Assembly (NCBI GenBank): GCA_023433185.1
Contig: JAEZEN010000106.1
Coordinates: forward strand, 1-13,988
Direction of reading: 5' to 3'
DNA: 13,988 nucleotides
Source: Pseudomonadota bacterium
GTDB lineage: Bacteria; Pseudomonadota; Alphaproteobacteria; Rhizobiales; Kaistiaceae
The notes below the pieces were generated by a model that made no database searches, had not been told where the DNA came from, and worked only from the letters and a program-made list of their open reading frames with translations. Both the position numbers and the translations under genes were made by a program. Positions 1 through 8,089 of this stretch are shown here, one piece after another (positions within the stretch are counted from its first letter, which is position 1; the number at the start of each line of letters is the position of its first letter).

Positions 1-1065
1 GGCATAGACGGCTTCGACGCCGCCGCCGGCGGAGGCGACGCTCCGGCCGGACGGCAGCGGTCCGCCGCCCGGCCATGCCGGGGCCTCGGTCGGCAGGTCG
101 AGGGCCGCGACCATCCCGGCTTCGAGCGGCAGCAGGCTGAGCGAGATGCCGGCCATGTCGATCGCCGTGAGGAACGTCCCGCACCAGGCGCGCTCGACCG
201 GAATGCCGCGGCCGGCAAGCCAGGCGAGGGCCTCGCCCGCTGCGATGGTCATCTCCATCGCCGGGGTGGCGCCGAGATTGTTGACCAGGAGCGCGACCGG
301 CTGGCCCGCCGCGATGCTCCGGTCTTCGACGATCCGGGCGAGAAGACGCGCCACGACGTCCCGGACGGGCGCCATGGCGGTCCGCTCGACGCCGGGCTCG
401 CCGTGGATGCCGAGGCCGAGCTCCATCTCCTCGGCGCCGAGCGTGAAGTTCGCCTTGCCGGCCGCCGGCACCGTGCAGGCGGAGAGGGCGACTCCCATGG
501 TGCCGACGCGGGCTATGGCGCGCCGCGCGGCTTCCGCGACCACGGCGAGGGGATGTCCGGCCTCCGCGGCCGCACCGGCGACCTTGTGGACGAGAACGGT
601 ACCGGCGATCCCGCGCCGGCCCGCGGTTTCCTCCGCGGTCCCGAGGGCGACGTCGTCGTTGACGATCACAAGCTCCACCGGGATGCCTTCGCCCCGTGCG
701 AGTTCCGCCGCGAGGCCGAAGTTCAGCCGGTCGCCGGTATAGTTCTTGACGATGAGGAGGATGCCCGCCGGCCCGCCGACGGCCCGGAGCGCGGCAAGCA
801 CGGCGTCCGTGCTCGGCGAGGCGAAGACGTCGCCGCTCACCGCGGCGGTGAGCATGCCGCGCCCCACATAGCCCGCATGGGCGGGCTCGTGGCCGGCGCC
901 GCCACCCGTCACGATCGCAACCTTGCCGCTCTCGCGGAACGTGGAAATGTCCGACCGCAGGACCGTGGTGTGCCCCTCGAGCAGGGCAAGCTGCGGGTAG
1001 AGCCCGGCCAGGCCCTCGAGGGACTGGCGCACCACCAGCGGTATCTCGTTGATCAGCTTCTTCAT
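1..1065 (-). CDS. dhaK: Dihydroxyacetone kinase, DhaK (DAK1) domain, partial at left edge
   Basis: This protein phosphorylates dihydroxyacetone (or a related short keto-sugar) to its phosphate in the cytoplasm. The 355 codons visible here cover the whole DAK1 domain. Seen: GGGAGHEPAHAGYVG at about residues 54-68, KNYTGDRLNFG at 107-117, and GLGIHGEPG at 217-225, whose His221 matches the histidine that binds the substrate covalently in the family. The frame is still open at position 1, past a TEAPAWPGGG linker. This favours a fused DAK1-DAK2 (ATP-dependent) enzyme over a stand-alone PEP-dependent DhaK, but the second domain lies outside the window. The ATG at 1065 is preceded by an AAGGAAG ribosome-binding site and overlaps the stop of the small upstream ORF as ATGA, which suggests translational coupling. 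No kinship with the alpha-galactoside genes is evident. Confidence 0.93.
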   Translation of the reverse strand, partial: MKKLINEIPLVVRQSLEGLAGLYPQLALLEGHTTVLRSDISTFRESGKVAIVTGGGAGHEPAHAGYVGRGMLTAAVSGDVFASPSTDAVLAALRAVGGPAGILLIVKNYTGDRLNFGLAAELARGEGIPVELVIVNDDVALGTAEETAGRRGIAGTVLVHKVAGAAAEAGHPLAVVAEAARRAIARVGTMGVALSACTVPAAGKANFTLGAEEMELGLGIHGEPGVERTAMAPVRDVVARLLARIVEDRSIAAGQPVALLVNNLGATPAMEMTIAAGEALAWLAGRGIPVERAWCGTFLTAIDMAGISLSLLPLEAGMVAALDLPTEAPAWPGGGPLPSGRSVASAGGGVEAVYA

Positions 1066-1328
1066 GTCGCTTCCTTTCCCCGTCTCGCGGCGGCCTGGCG
1101 ATGCGGCAGGTCGATCGATGTCATCGGGCCCATCATCGAGGAGAACCGGCCGGTGAGTTCGTGCCCCTCGTCAGGATAGGTGATGTCCCCGTCCGTCACG
1201 AAGCCCGATTGATGCCAGGTGCGCCGGTTGAGCACCAGGCAGGCGATCTCCCGTTTCGGTGAAGTGAGCGACGGCGGTCTCGAACCGAAGGTCGCGGGCC
1301 GCGAGACCTGGTTCGACCGGAGACGCAT
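1062..1328 (-). CDS. Small hypothetical ORF upstream of dhaK (doubtful)
   Basis: I do not recognise this 88-residue reading frame. Its codons end mostly in G or C, as expected of a gene here, and its TGA overlaps the dhaK ATG as ATGA. The dhaK ribosome-binding site lies in its last codons. The C-terminal half (from about residue 27, with WHQSGFVTDGDITYPDEGHE) looks more protein-like than the basic N-terminus, and the frame stays open upstream of the ATG at 1328. No convincing ribosome-binding site marks that ATG. It could be a small coupled gene, the remnant of a larger gene decayed at its 5' end, or chance in high-GC DNA. Between it and the PPOX gene (1329-1416) I see nothing. Confidence 0.3.
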   Translation of the reverse strand: MRLRSNQVSRPATFGSRPPSLTSPKREIACLVLNRRTWHQSGFVTDGDITYPDEGHELTGRFSSMMGPMTSIDLPHRQAAARRGKEAT

Positions 1329-1416
1329 GGTCGAAATGCGGATCGTGGGCAGCCGGCCGAACCTGCCGGGAGTGCGGCGACTTCCTCGCCGTGCACTCGG
1401 GCGCTTCGCGCCGCGG

Positions 1417-2067
1417 TCAGTAGAGCGTCTTCCGGTACTCGATCTCGAGATCCTCGTCGAGCTTGCGCAGTGCCGCGTCGTCCTCCGGCGCGCCGGTGGT
1501 CTGGTCGAGGATGCTCTTCGACAGGGATGGCATCTCGCTGCGGTCCTGGAAGCTGTCCGGGTTCCACAGCTGCGAGCGCCGGAACGCCTTGGCGCAATGC
1601 ATGAAGACCTCGCGCACCCGGACCACGATGGCGAGGGTGGGAACGCGGTCCCCTACGGCCATGCCGGCGAGGATCTCGGGGTCGGTGACGAGGCTGGCCT
1701 GCCCGTTGACGCGGAGCGTGTCGTCGAAGCCGGGCACGATGAACAGCAGCCCGACGTTCGGGTTGGCGACGATGTTGGCGAGGCTGTCGAGCCGGTTGTT
1801 GCCCGGCCGGTCCGGGATCGCCAGTGTCCGCGGGTCGAGAATCCGGACGAAGCCGGGCGGGTCGCCGCGCGGGCTGACATCGGCCCTGCCGTCGGCGCCC
1901 TGGGTGCCGAGACAGAGGAAGGGCGAGCGCCCGACGAAGGCCTGCGCGTGCTTGTCGAGCGAATCCAGGACCTTCTGGGCTGCGAGGGCGTGGGTCGGCT
2001 TGAACAGGCTCCGCAGGCTGTCCTCGTCCGCAATGACGAATGCCGGGTCGATCGCGAACTGCTTCAT
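1417..2067 (-). CDS. FMN-dependent PPOX-type flavoprotein (MSMEG_1061-like family)
   Basis: This is a 216-residue member of the pyridoxamine 5'-phosphate oxidase-like split-barrel flavoproteins. These proteins bind FMN (some use F420) and are usually cytoplasmic; the substrate of this subfamily is not known. Seen: SPFLCLGTQGADGRADVSPRG at about residues 48-68, then PPGFVRILD, TLAIPDRPGNNRLDS at 81-95, GLLFIVPG at 106-113, DDTLRVNGQASL at 115-126, and VFMHCAKAFRRSQLW at 154-168. This order matches the MSMEG_1061-type subfamily and the length is normal. I chose the ATG at 2067 over the TTG directly before it at 2070, because an AAGAGG purine run sits about 9 nt upstream of the ATG. It lies 146 nt downstream of the araC-type gene on the same strand, so read-through is possible. 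Its role next to a sugar locus is unclear. Confidence 0.85.
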   Translation of the reverse strand: MKQFAIDPAFVIADEDSLRSLFKPTHALAAQKVLDSLDKHAQAFVGRSPFLCLGTQGADGRADVSPRGDPPGFVRILDPRTLAIPDRPGNNRLDSLANIVANPNVGLLFIVPGFDDTLRVNGQASLVTDPEILAGMAVGDRVPTLAIVVRVREVFMHCAKAFRRSQLWNPDSFQDRSEMPSLSKSILDQTTGAPEDDAALRKLDEDLEIEYRKTLY

Positions 2068-2213
2068 CAATCCTGCGCCTCTTGCCCGTGCCCACCCTGA
2101 CGTCTGCGTGAGGCGCGCACCTCAGGAGGATTCATAGCGTCGGACCGGCGGGCGATCAAGTTGGCGGGGAGCTGGCGCGCCGGTCGGCAGTGCTCTGCGC
2201 CGAACGTCACTTC

Positions 2214-3119
2214 CTATTCGTTGCCCCGTGAACGCGACGTGGCGTACATGCCGGTGGTCCGGAACTCGGTGGGGCTCGTGCGGAAGAATCGGCGGAAGAC
2301 CTTCGCGAAGTAGTTCGGGTCCTCGAAGCCGGTGAGGCCCGCGATCTCCTTGACCGGCAGGCGGGCGTGCCCGCTCAGGAGCCGCGCAGCGTGGCGCATG
2401 CGCTGTTCGAGAACGTACTCGGCCGGTGGCACGCCTTCCGTCTCGGTGAACTTCCGAGAGAAGTGGGCGCGGCTGAAGCCGGATACGGCCGCCAGGTCGG
2501 CGACGGTCAGCGGCTTGTGAAGGTTGCGGCGAATGTGCTCGACCACGTTGCCCAGCGGGCTGTCGTCGGCCGGCTCGGACAGCCCGCTCTGCGAGACGAA
2601 GACATCGTCGAACAGGGCACAGGCGGCCGTGTAGCCGATCGCCGAGGCGGCGCCCGGCATCTCTCCCTTGCCTTCGATCAACTGGAGACAGCATCCGGCG
2701 ATGCGCTCGACGGTTTCCGGCCGCAGACGGAACACTGGACCGGCCGCCGCCTGGATCGTGCGATGGATGCGCACGGCCTCCTGGCCGCTCATCGAAATCC
2801 AGAAGAACTCCCACCGCTCGCCATCCTCCACCCAGTAGCGGTGGTTGTGCGGGACGATGACCAGCATCGTCTCCCCGGGGCGCAGTCGATAGCGGCGCCG
2901 TTCGAACAGCAGGTTGCCGACCCCGGCGACCGTGTGCTGCAGCACGGTGAAGGGTGTCTGGCCGCGCTTGCGGCCGTTCCATTCATAGTTCCGGCTGTCA
3001 CGGATTTCGTAGCCGGTGGAGGTCGGCATGGTGTGAAGCCGATGCCGGCCGCGCGGAAGCGATACCGTCTTCATGATCGGCTGAAGGGCGGCAAGCCGCT
3101 CAAGCACGGAATTACCCAT
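2214..3119 (-). CDS. AraC-family transcriptional regulator of the alpha-galactoside operon (AgpT-like)
   Basis: This 301-residue regulator has an N-terminal cupin-like sugar-sensing domain (about residues 35-130, with the PGETMLVIVPHNHRYWVEDGE strand region at 81-101). A C-terminal double helix-turn-helix follows at about 190-287. The HTH signatures are LTVADLAAVSGFSRAHFSRKF at 204-224 and VKEIAGLTGFEDPNYFAKVFRR at 256-277, followed by the usual P-x-EFR ending. The ATG at 3119 gives a normal family length. It is divergent from the GH4-ABC transporter operon, with 214 nt between start codons, as is common for AraC-type activators and their targets. In Sinorhizobium meliloti the AraC-like activator AgpT induces the alpha-galactoside genes. 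That this protein has the same role is inferred from context and architecture. The ligand, presumably an alpha-galactoside or a breakdown product, cannot be read from the sequence. Confidence 0.9.
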   Translation of the reverse strand: MGNSVLERLAALQPIMKTVSLPRGRHRLHTMPTSTGYEIRDSRNYEWNGRKRGQTPFTVLQHTVAGVGNLLFERRRYRLRPGETMLVIVPHNHRYWVEDGERWEFFWISMSGQEAVRIHRTIQAAAGPVFRLRPETVERIAGCCLQLIEGKGEMPGAASAIGYTAACALFDDVFVSQSGLSEPADDSPLGNVVEHIRRNLHKPLTVADLAAVSGFSRAHFSRKFTETEGVPPAEYVLEQRMRHAARLLSGHARLPVKEIAGLTGFEDPNYFAKVFRRFFRTSPTEFRTTGMYATSRSRGNE

Positions 3120-3333
3120 GGAAGCACAAATTCTCTCTACAGCCGCAACATCCGTTCATTCTAATCATAACCGCGACGGAGCGGACTTGGGACGGTGGGA
3201 TTGAATTTCACCCATCCGCTCGGGACGTGGTCATCTGCCGGTGCCTCCCGGGGCTCGGACGGGAATGCCCGACGACGGACGCGGGCAGACTTCCCGTCCG
3301 ACGCTCCGGCGGCCGGGGACGTGTGCGAGAAAC
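3120..3333. promoter_or_regulatory. Divergent control region between the araC-type gene and the GH4/ABC operon
   Basis: This 214-nt gap separates the two divergent start codons and must hold both promoters and any AraC operator. The part at about 3121-3170 is clearly richer in A+T than its surroundings, as promoters often are. The motif CATCCG-Y-TC occurs at 3149-3157 and 3213-3221, 64 bp apart in the same orientation, and could be part of a regulator site, though nine bases are weak evidence. I found no convincing -35/-10 pair, as might be expected for activator-dependent promoters. Confidence 0.4.
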
Positions 3334-4776
3334 ATGGACAAGCTCAAGATAGCCATCATCGGTGCCGGCAGCCTCGGCTTCACCCGTCGCCTGTTCTCCG
3401 ACATTGTCTCGGTGCCGGAACTGAAGGAGGCCGAATTCGCACTGACCGACATCAGCGAGCGCAGCCTGTCGATGATCGGCCAGGTGCTGGAGCGCATGGT
3501 CGAGGCCAACCGCCTGCCGACGACGATCACCGCGACCACCGATCGTCGCGCCGCGCTCGAGGGCGCCGACTACGTCATCAGTTGCGTCCGCGTCGGCGGC
3601 CTGGAGGCCTATGCGGACGACATCCGCATCCCCCTCAAGTACGGCATCGACCAGTGCGTCGGCGACACGATCTGCGCCGGCGGTATCCTCTATGGCCAGC
3701 GCAACATCCCCGTCATCCTCGACTTCTGCAAGGACATCCGGGAGGTCGCAGCCAGCGGCGCGCGCTTCCTCAACTACGCCAACCCGATGGCGATGAACAC
3801 GTGGGCGGCGCTCGAATACGGCAAGGTCGACACCATCGGCCTCTGCCACGGTGTCCAGCATGGCGGCGACCAGATCGCGGAGGTGCTCGGCGTCCGGTCC
3901 GCCGACGAGCTCGAATATGTCTGTGCCGGGATCAACCATCAGACCTGGTATATCGACATCCGCTTCCGGGGGCAGAGGATCGGCAAGGACGAACTGCTCG
4001 CCGCCTTCGAGCGGCATCCCGTCTTCTCGCGCCAGGAGAAGGTCCGGATCGACGTCCTCCGACGCTTCGGCTTCTATTCCACGGAGTCGAACGGGCACCT
4101 GTCTGAGTACCTTCCCTGGTATCGCAAGCGTCCCGAAGAGATCAGCCGCTGGATCGACCTCTCGCACTGGATCCATGGCGAGACGGGGGGCTACCTCCGC
4201 CACTGCGCCGAGCGCAACGCCACCTACGAGGCCGAGTTCTCGCGCATCCTCGAGGAGGCCGGACAGCCGATCGATCCGGCCGCGCGGTCGCGCGAGCATG
4301 CCAGCTACATCCTGGAGGCGATCGAAACCGGCCGGACCTATCGCGGCCACTTCAACGTCCGGAACAACGGCATCATCGCCAACCTGCCCGACGACGCCAT
4401 CGTCGAGTCGCCCGGCTTCGTTGACGGCTTCGGCCTCAACATGGCCGCCGGCATCACCCTGCCAGAGGCCTGCGCCGCGACCTGCATCGCCTCGATCAAC
4501 GTCCAGCGGATGGCGGTGCATGCCGCGATCGCCGGCGATGTCGACCTCCTGAAGCTGGCGGTGCTCCACGACCCGCTCGTCGGCGCCATCTGCACGCCTG
4601 AGGAGGTCTGGCAGATGGTCGACGAGATGCTGGTCGCCCAGGCCGAATGGCTGCCGCAATATGCGCCGGCGGTCCCGGCGGCGAAGGAGCGTCTCGCCCG
4701 CATGACGGTGAAGACAAGGGATTGGCAGGGTGCGGCGCGACGCGCGGCCGCAAGAGAGCTGGAAGGCACAGGCTGA
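3334..4776 (+). CDS. Glycoside hydrolase family 4 enzyme (alpha-glucosidase/alpha-galactosidase type)
   Basis: This is a 480-residue cytoplasmic glycosidase of GH4, a family that cleaves by an NAD+- and Mn2+-dependent redox-elimination mechanism. Seen: a Rossmann nucleotide loop IGAGSLGF at 9-16, NYANPM at 147-152, the metal-ligand cysteine in GLCHGVQHGG (Cys171), the metal-ligand histidine in GINHQTWY (His202), STESNGHLSEYLPWY at 249-263, and RNNGIIANLPDDAIVE at 343-358. All expected cofactor and metal residues are present, so it should be active. It differs clearly from the canonical MelA at the other end of the operon (CHGVQHGG against CHSVQGT; INHQ against VNHM), so a different linkage or sugar preference is likely. 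The ATG at 3334 puts the Rossmann strand at the N-terminus. A GTG at 3241 in frame would add an unconvincing 31-residue tail. The ribosome-binding site (GCGAGAA) is weak. It is the first gene of the operon; the exact substrate is unknown. Confidence 0.9.
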   Translation: MDKLKIAIIGAGSLGFTRRLFSDIVSVPELKEAEFALTDISERSLSMIGQVLERMVEANRLPTTITATTDRRAALEGADYVISCVRVGGLEAYADDIRIPLKYGIDQCVGDTICAGGILYGQRNIPVILDFCKDIREVAASGARFLNYANPMAMNTWAALEYGKVDTIGLCHGVQHGGDQIAEVLGVRSADELEYVCAGINHQTWYIDIRFRGQRIGKDELLAAFERHPVFSRQEKVRIDVLRRFGFYSTESNGHLSEYLPWYRKRPEEISRWIDLSHWIHGETGGYLRHCAERNATYEAEFSRILEEAGQPIDPAARSREHASYILEAIETGRTYRGHFNVRNNGIIANLPDDAIVESPGFVDGFGLNMAAGITLPEACAATCIASINVQRMAVHAAIAGDVDLLKLAVLHDPLVGAICTPEEVWQMVDEMLVAQAEWLPQYAPAVPAAKERLARMTVKTRDWQGAARRAAARELEGTG

Positions 4777-4841
4777 GTTGGCGCTCGCCGTGCGCGGCGC
4801 CGCCACCAGACGACACAACGATGACCGGCGGGTCAAGCCGG

Positions 4842-4852
4842 CAGACTGTCTG
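4842..4852. promoter_or_regulatory. Small palindrome between the GH4 gene and the binding-protein gene
   Basis: CAGAC-T-GTCTG is an 11-base perfect inverted repeat in the 165-nt gap between the first GH4 gene and the solute-binding protein gene. Directly before it, 4825-4841 can form a 5-bp GC hairpin (CCGGC/GCCGG, 7-nt loop). It might be a regulator site or an mRNA structure that tunes expression within the operon, but a palindrome of this size can arise by chance. No clear promoter accompanies it. Confidence 0.2.
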
Positions 4853-4941
4853 ATCGACGTGAGCAACGTTCCGACGGGACGGGAGGAAGGATCACATCGT
4901 CCGGGCGTCTTTGTCCGGTGCGGTTTATCAGGGAGGGACCG

Positions 4942-7005
4942 TTGAAAGCGCATCTCAAGGCACTGGGCGGAGCAAGTCTGCTCGTCATCATCTCGGCGAC
5001 CGCCGCACCGGCGCAGACGCTGCCGCCGGATCCGCCGAATTTCGAAGCGCAGCAATCGCCGAACTTCGTCGACATCGACGACATCCTGGAGTACCGCGCA
5101 CTGCCCGCGTACAGCGAGCCGGCCTGGGTGACGAAGAACTATGTCGAGACCGGCGACCTCCCGCCGGTTGGCGAGCGACTCCCCAAGGAGCCGATGGTCT
5201 ACAAGACCGCGAACATGCCGGACGGCACCGGCGTCTATGGCGACACCATGCGTCATGTGATCGGCGGCCGGCCGCAGGGCTGGAACTTCCTCGCCGGCAA
5301 CAACCAGGGCTGGGGCGGCATCGACATCGGCCTCTATGAGTGCCTGACGCGGACCGGCCCGCTGTTCACGGTGAAGGCCGAGGGCCTGCAGCCGATGCCG
5401 AACCTCGCCAGGAGCTGGGAGTGGTCCGAAGACGGGCACCAGCTCACGATGCACCTTGTCGAGGGCGCCAGGTGGTCCGACGGGGCACCCTTCACCTCCG
5501 AAGACGTGATGTTCACCTGGGAAGACAACATCGCCGACCCCAACGTCACCTCCGCCGTCGGCACCACCGAGGCCACGTTTGGCGAGGGGACCAGGCTCGA
5601 GGCCGTCGACGACTACACGATTCGATGGACCTTCAAGGAGCCGTTCGCGACGCAGTTCCTCTACCAGATGGCCTACGGGAACTTCTGTCCGAACCCGGCG
5701 CATATCCTCAAGCCGCAGCACCCCAGGTACAACGAGGACGCCACCTACGAGACCTACAAGAACTTCCCGGCGCCGGGCTACCTGAACTATCCCGTCCTCG
5801 GCGCGTGGGTCGTCACCGGCTACCGTCCGGACGATATCGTCATCCTCCGCCGCAACCCCTATTACTGGAAGGTGGACGAGGCGGGACGTCAGCTCCCCTA
5901 CCTTGACGAGGTCCACTACAAGCTCTCGACCTGGGCGGACCGCGACGTGCAGACGGTGGCCGGGGCCGCCGATTTCTCGAACCTCGAGCAGCCGGAGAAC
6001 TACGTCGAGTCGCTGAGGCGCGCGGCAGCGCCCGACGCGCCCGTGCGCCTTGCCTTCGGCGCCCGCACCATCGCCTACACCATCTATCCGAACCTCTCGG
6101 GCAATGGCTGGGGTGAACCGGACGAGCGCGGCCAGGCGGTGCGGGACCTCAACCGCAATCTCGATTTCCGCCGTGGCGTGAGCCGGGCCCTCGACCGGCA
6201 GCAGATCGGCGACGCTCTGGTGAAGGGCCCATTCACGACGCCCTATCCCGGCGGCGTCCTGGCGGAGACGTCGTTCTATGACAAGGCGTCAACCGTGTTC
6301 TTCCCCTACGATCCCGAGGCGGCTAAGGCCGACTTCGAGAAGGCCGGCCTCGAGGACACCGACGGAAACGGCTTCCTCAACTTTCCGGAAGGTGTGGCCG
6401 GCGGCGGCGACGTCGAGATCACGATGCTGATCAACGGCGACTACCAGACCGACAAGACCATCGGCGAGACGATCGTCGCGATGATGGAACGCGTCGGGAT
6501 TCGGGTGATCCCCAACATTGTGGATGGCTCGACCCGGGACTCGCTGGCCCTGTCGGGCAAGTTCGACTGGCAGCCGGTCCGGATCAACTATCCGGAACTC
6601 TCGACGATCGTGCAGAACACGGTCGCGCTCGCACCGACCGGTCCGCAGGTGGCGTACGGGCATCGCGCCGGCAGCGACGGCACGCTCGATCTGCTGCCGT
6701 TCGAGCAGGAGATGGTCGATGTCGTCGGCCGGTTCATGGCCTCGCGGGATCCGGCCGAACAGGTCGACCTGATCAAGCAATACCAGAAGCTCTACACCGA
6801 CAACGTCTATGCCATAGGGCTGACGCAGTACCCTGGTGCACTGATGATCAACAAACGGTTCGCCAACATCCCGGCGGGCGCGCCGATCTTCCTGTTCAAC
6901 TGGGCGGAGGACAACATCATCCGCGAACGGGTCTTCGTGCCCGAGGACCAGCAGCGTCCCGAGTACCAGCTCCAGCCGGAAACGCTGCCGGGCGCGCCGG
7001 GCTGA
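4942..7005 (+). CDS. agpA: Alpha-galactoside ABC transporter solute-binding protein, family 5 (AgpA/MelB-like)
   Basis: This 687-residue periplasmic binding protein belongs to the peptide/nickel-type family 5, which in rhizobia and agrobacteria includes alpha-galactoside binders (AgpA for melibiose and raffinose; MelB for galactinol and melibiose). The first 24 residues form a signal peptide (MKAHLK start, hydrophobic SLLVIISATA, cleavage after APA before Gln25). Seen in the mature part: LPKEPMVYKTANMPDG, the family-5 core SWEWSEDGHQLTMHL then EGARWSDGAPFTSEDVMFTW, RRNPYYWKVDE, and a C-terminal NWAEDNIIRERVFVP. This order and length match AgpA homologues as I remember them. I chose the TTG at 4942 because AGGGAGG lies 5-6 nt upstream and it gives a clean signal peptide. 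A GTG at 4918 would add eight residues and lacks such a site. It is followed by a strong hairpin and then the permease genes. Confidence 0.88.
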   Translation: MKAHLKALGGASLLVIISATAAPAQTLPPDPPNFEAQQSPNFVDIDDILEYRALPAYSEPAWVTKNYVETGDLPPVGERLPKEPMVYKTANMPDGTGVYGDTMRHVIGGRPQGWNFLAGNNQGWGGIDIGLYECLTRTGPLFTVKAEGLQPMPNLARSWEWSEDGHQLTMHLVEGARWSDGAPFTSEDVMFTWEDNIADPNVTSAVGTTEATFGEGTRLEAVDDYTIRWTFKEPFATQFLYQMAYGNFCPNPAHILKPQHPRYNEDATYETYKNFPAPGYLNYPVLGAWVVTGYRPDDIVILRRNPYYWKVDEAGRQLPYLDEVHYKLSTWADRDVQTVAGAADFSNLEQPENYVESLRRAAAPDAPVRLAFGARTIAYTIYPNLSGNGWGEPDERGQAVRDLNRNLDFRRGVSRALDRQQIGDALVKGPFTTPYPGGVLAETSFYDKASTVFFPYDPEAAKADFEKAGLEDTDGNGFLNFPEGVAGGGDVEITMLINGDYQTDKTIGETIVAMMERVGIRVIPNIVDGSTRDSLALSGKFDWQPVRINYPELSTIVQNTVALAPTGPQVAYGHRAGSDGTLDLLPFEQEMVDVVGRFMASRDPAEQVDLIKQYQKLYTDNVYAIGLTQYPGALMINKRFANIPAGAPIFLFNWAEDNIIRERVFVPEDQQRPEYQLQPETLPGAPG

Positions 7006-7028
7006 TCGCGGATACCATAAGGACAATA

Positions 7029-7059
7029 GCTGAAGGGGGCTCGAGACGCCTCCTTCAGC
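7029..7059 (+). terminator. Intra-operon stem-loop after the binding-protein gene
   Basis: A 12-bp stem (GCTGAAGGGGGC against GCCTCCTTCAGC, with one G-T wobble) closes a 7-nt loop, TCGAGAC. It starts 23 nt after the binding-protein stop codon and ends 22 nt before the permease start. No T-run follows, so it is unlikely to stop all transcription. Such hairpins after binding-protein genes commonly protect the upstream message from 3' exonucleases or partly attenuate read-through. This keeps the binding protein in excess over the membrane components, as with malE-malF. That role is inferred here. Confidence 0.6.
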
Positions 7060-7081
7060 CGCCCGCGGAGCCGAAGACGAA

Positions 7082-8089
7082 ATGCTGCTCTTCCTGCTGA
7101 AGCGCATCCTCGCCGCGATCCCGGTGCTGATGGTGCTCAGCGTGGTGACCTTCGCCATCATCCACGCACGGCCGGGCGACTACGGCGACTACGTCTACAG
7201 CATGCTGACGTCGCGCGGCGTGTCGACCATAGAGGCGTCCCGCGTCGCCGATGCGGTCCGGGTGCAGTACGGCCTGAACGATTCCCTTCCCGTCCAGTAT
7301 TTCCAGTGGATCAAGGGCATCGTGACCCGTGGCGACTTCGGCTACAGCTTCTACTACAATCGCCCGGTGGGCGACGTCATCGCCGAGCGCCTGCCGGCGA
7401 CCCTCGCGCTGGCCCTCACGTGCCATATCCTCGCAACGATTATCGGCGTGACCCTCGGCATCATCGCGGCCACCCGGCAGTATAGCTGGGCCGACACCGC
7501 GCTCTCGTTCCTGTCGTTCATCGGCATGACGGTTCCGCGATTCCTGCTCGCGATCATCATTCTCTACATCCTCGCCTTCAGGATGAACGCCCAGAACTTC
7601 GGCACGTTCTTTTCGTCCCAGTATGGCGGAGCGCCATGGTCCTGGGCGAAGTTCGTCGATCTCCTCCTGCACATCTGGCCGGTAATCCTGATCGCGACTT
7701 TCGGCGGCCTCGCCTACAACATGCGGGTGATGCGGGCGAACCTCCTCGACACGCTCAATGCCCAGTATGTCGAGACGGCAAGGGCCAAGGGCCTGCCGGA
7801 ATCGGCGGTGATCATGCGCCACGCCGTCCCGAATGCGCTTCACCCGCTCGTCGCCTACCAGGGTGTCGCCATGCCCTACATGCTGACCGGCGAGATCGAG
7901 GTCGCGATCGTCTTCTCGCTCGCGACAGTCGGTCCGGCGATCGTGGGCTCGATGGCCGTGGGCGATGTCTACGTGACCGCGACATTCATGATGGTGCTCG
8001 CGGCGACCCTGATCGTCGGCAACATCATCGCCGACATGCTGCTTGCCTACCTCGATCCCCGGGTGCGCCTCGGGGGGAGGGCGGCATGA
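7082..8089 (+). CDS. agpB: ABC transporter permease, OppB/DppB type
   Basis: This is a 335-residue inner-membrane permease. Seen: a first membrane helix at about residues 8-28, a periplasmic loop containing YGLNDSLPVQYFQW and GDFGYSF, then five further hydrophobic segments from about 104 to 325. The cytoplasmic coupling (EAA) loop is at 229-251 (YVETARAKGLPESAVI followed by MRHAVPNAL), with the invariant glycine, where the ATPase docks. Length and layout are typical of the OppB half of family-5 importers. The ATG at 7082 has only a loose purine-rich site (GAAGACGAA). Its stop overlaps the next permease start as ATGA, so the two are translationally coupled and presumably made in equal amounts. 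The symbol is by analogy with the S. meliloti agp locus. Confidence 0.9.
   Translation: MLLFLLKRILAAIPVLMVLSVVTFAIIHARPGDYGDYVYSMLTSRGVSTIEASRVADAVRVQYGLNDSLPVQYFQWIKGIVTRGDFGYSFYYNRPVGDVIAERLPATLALALTCHILATIIGVTLGIIAATRQYSWADTALSFLSFIGMTVPRFLLAIIILYILAFRMNAQNFGTFFSSQYGGAPWSWAKFVDLLLHIWPVILIATFGGLAYNMRVMRANLLDTLNAQYVETARAKGLPESAVIMRHAVPNALHPLVAYQGVAMPYMLTGEIEVAIVFSLATVGPAIVGSMAVGDVYVTATFMMVLAATLIVGNIIADMLLAYLDPRVRLGGRAA

Noticed and set aside
1196..2095. A 299-codon minus-strand frame overlapping the PPOX gene.
   Set aside because: The PPOX family motifs are in another frame of the same strand; this one is an Arg/Pro-rich shadow.
3208..5916. A 902-codon open frame on the minus strand opposite the first GH4 gene and the binding-protein gene.
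   Set aside because: It is antisense to two well-recognised genes and crosses the gap between them, and its translation is Asp/Arg/Val-rich with no family signature. Long antisense frames are expected in high-GC DNA with G/C at third positions.
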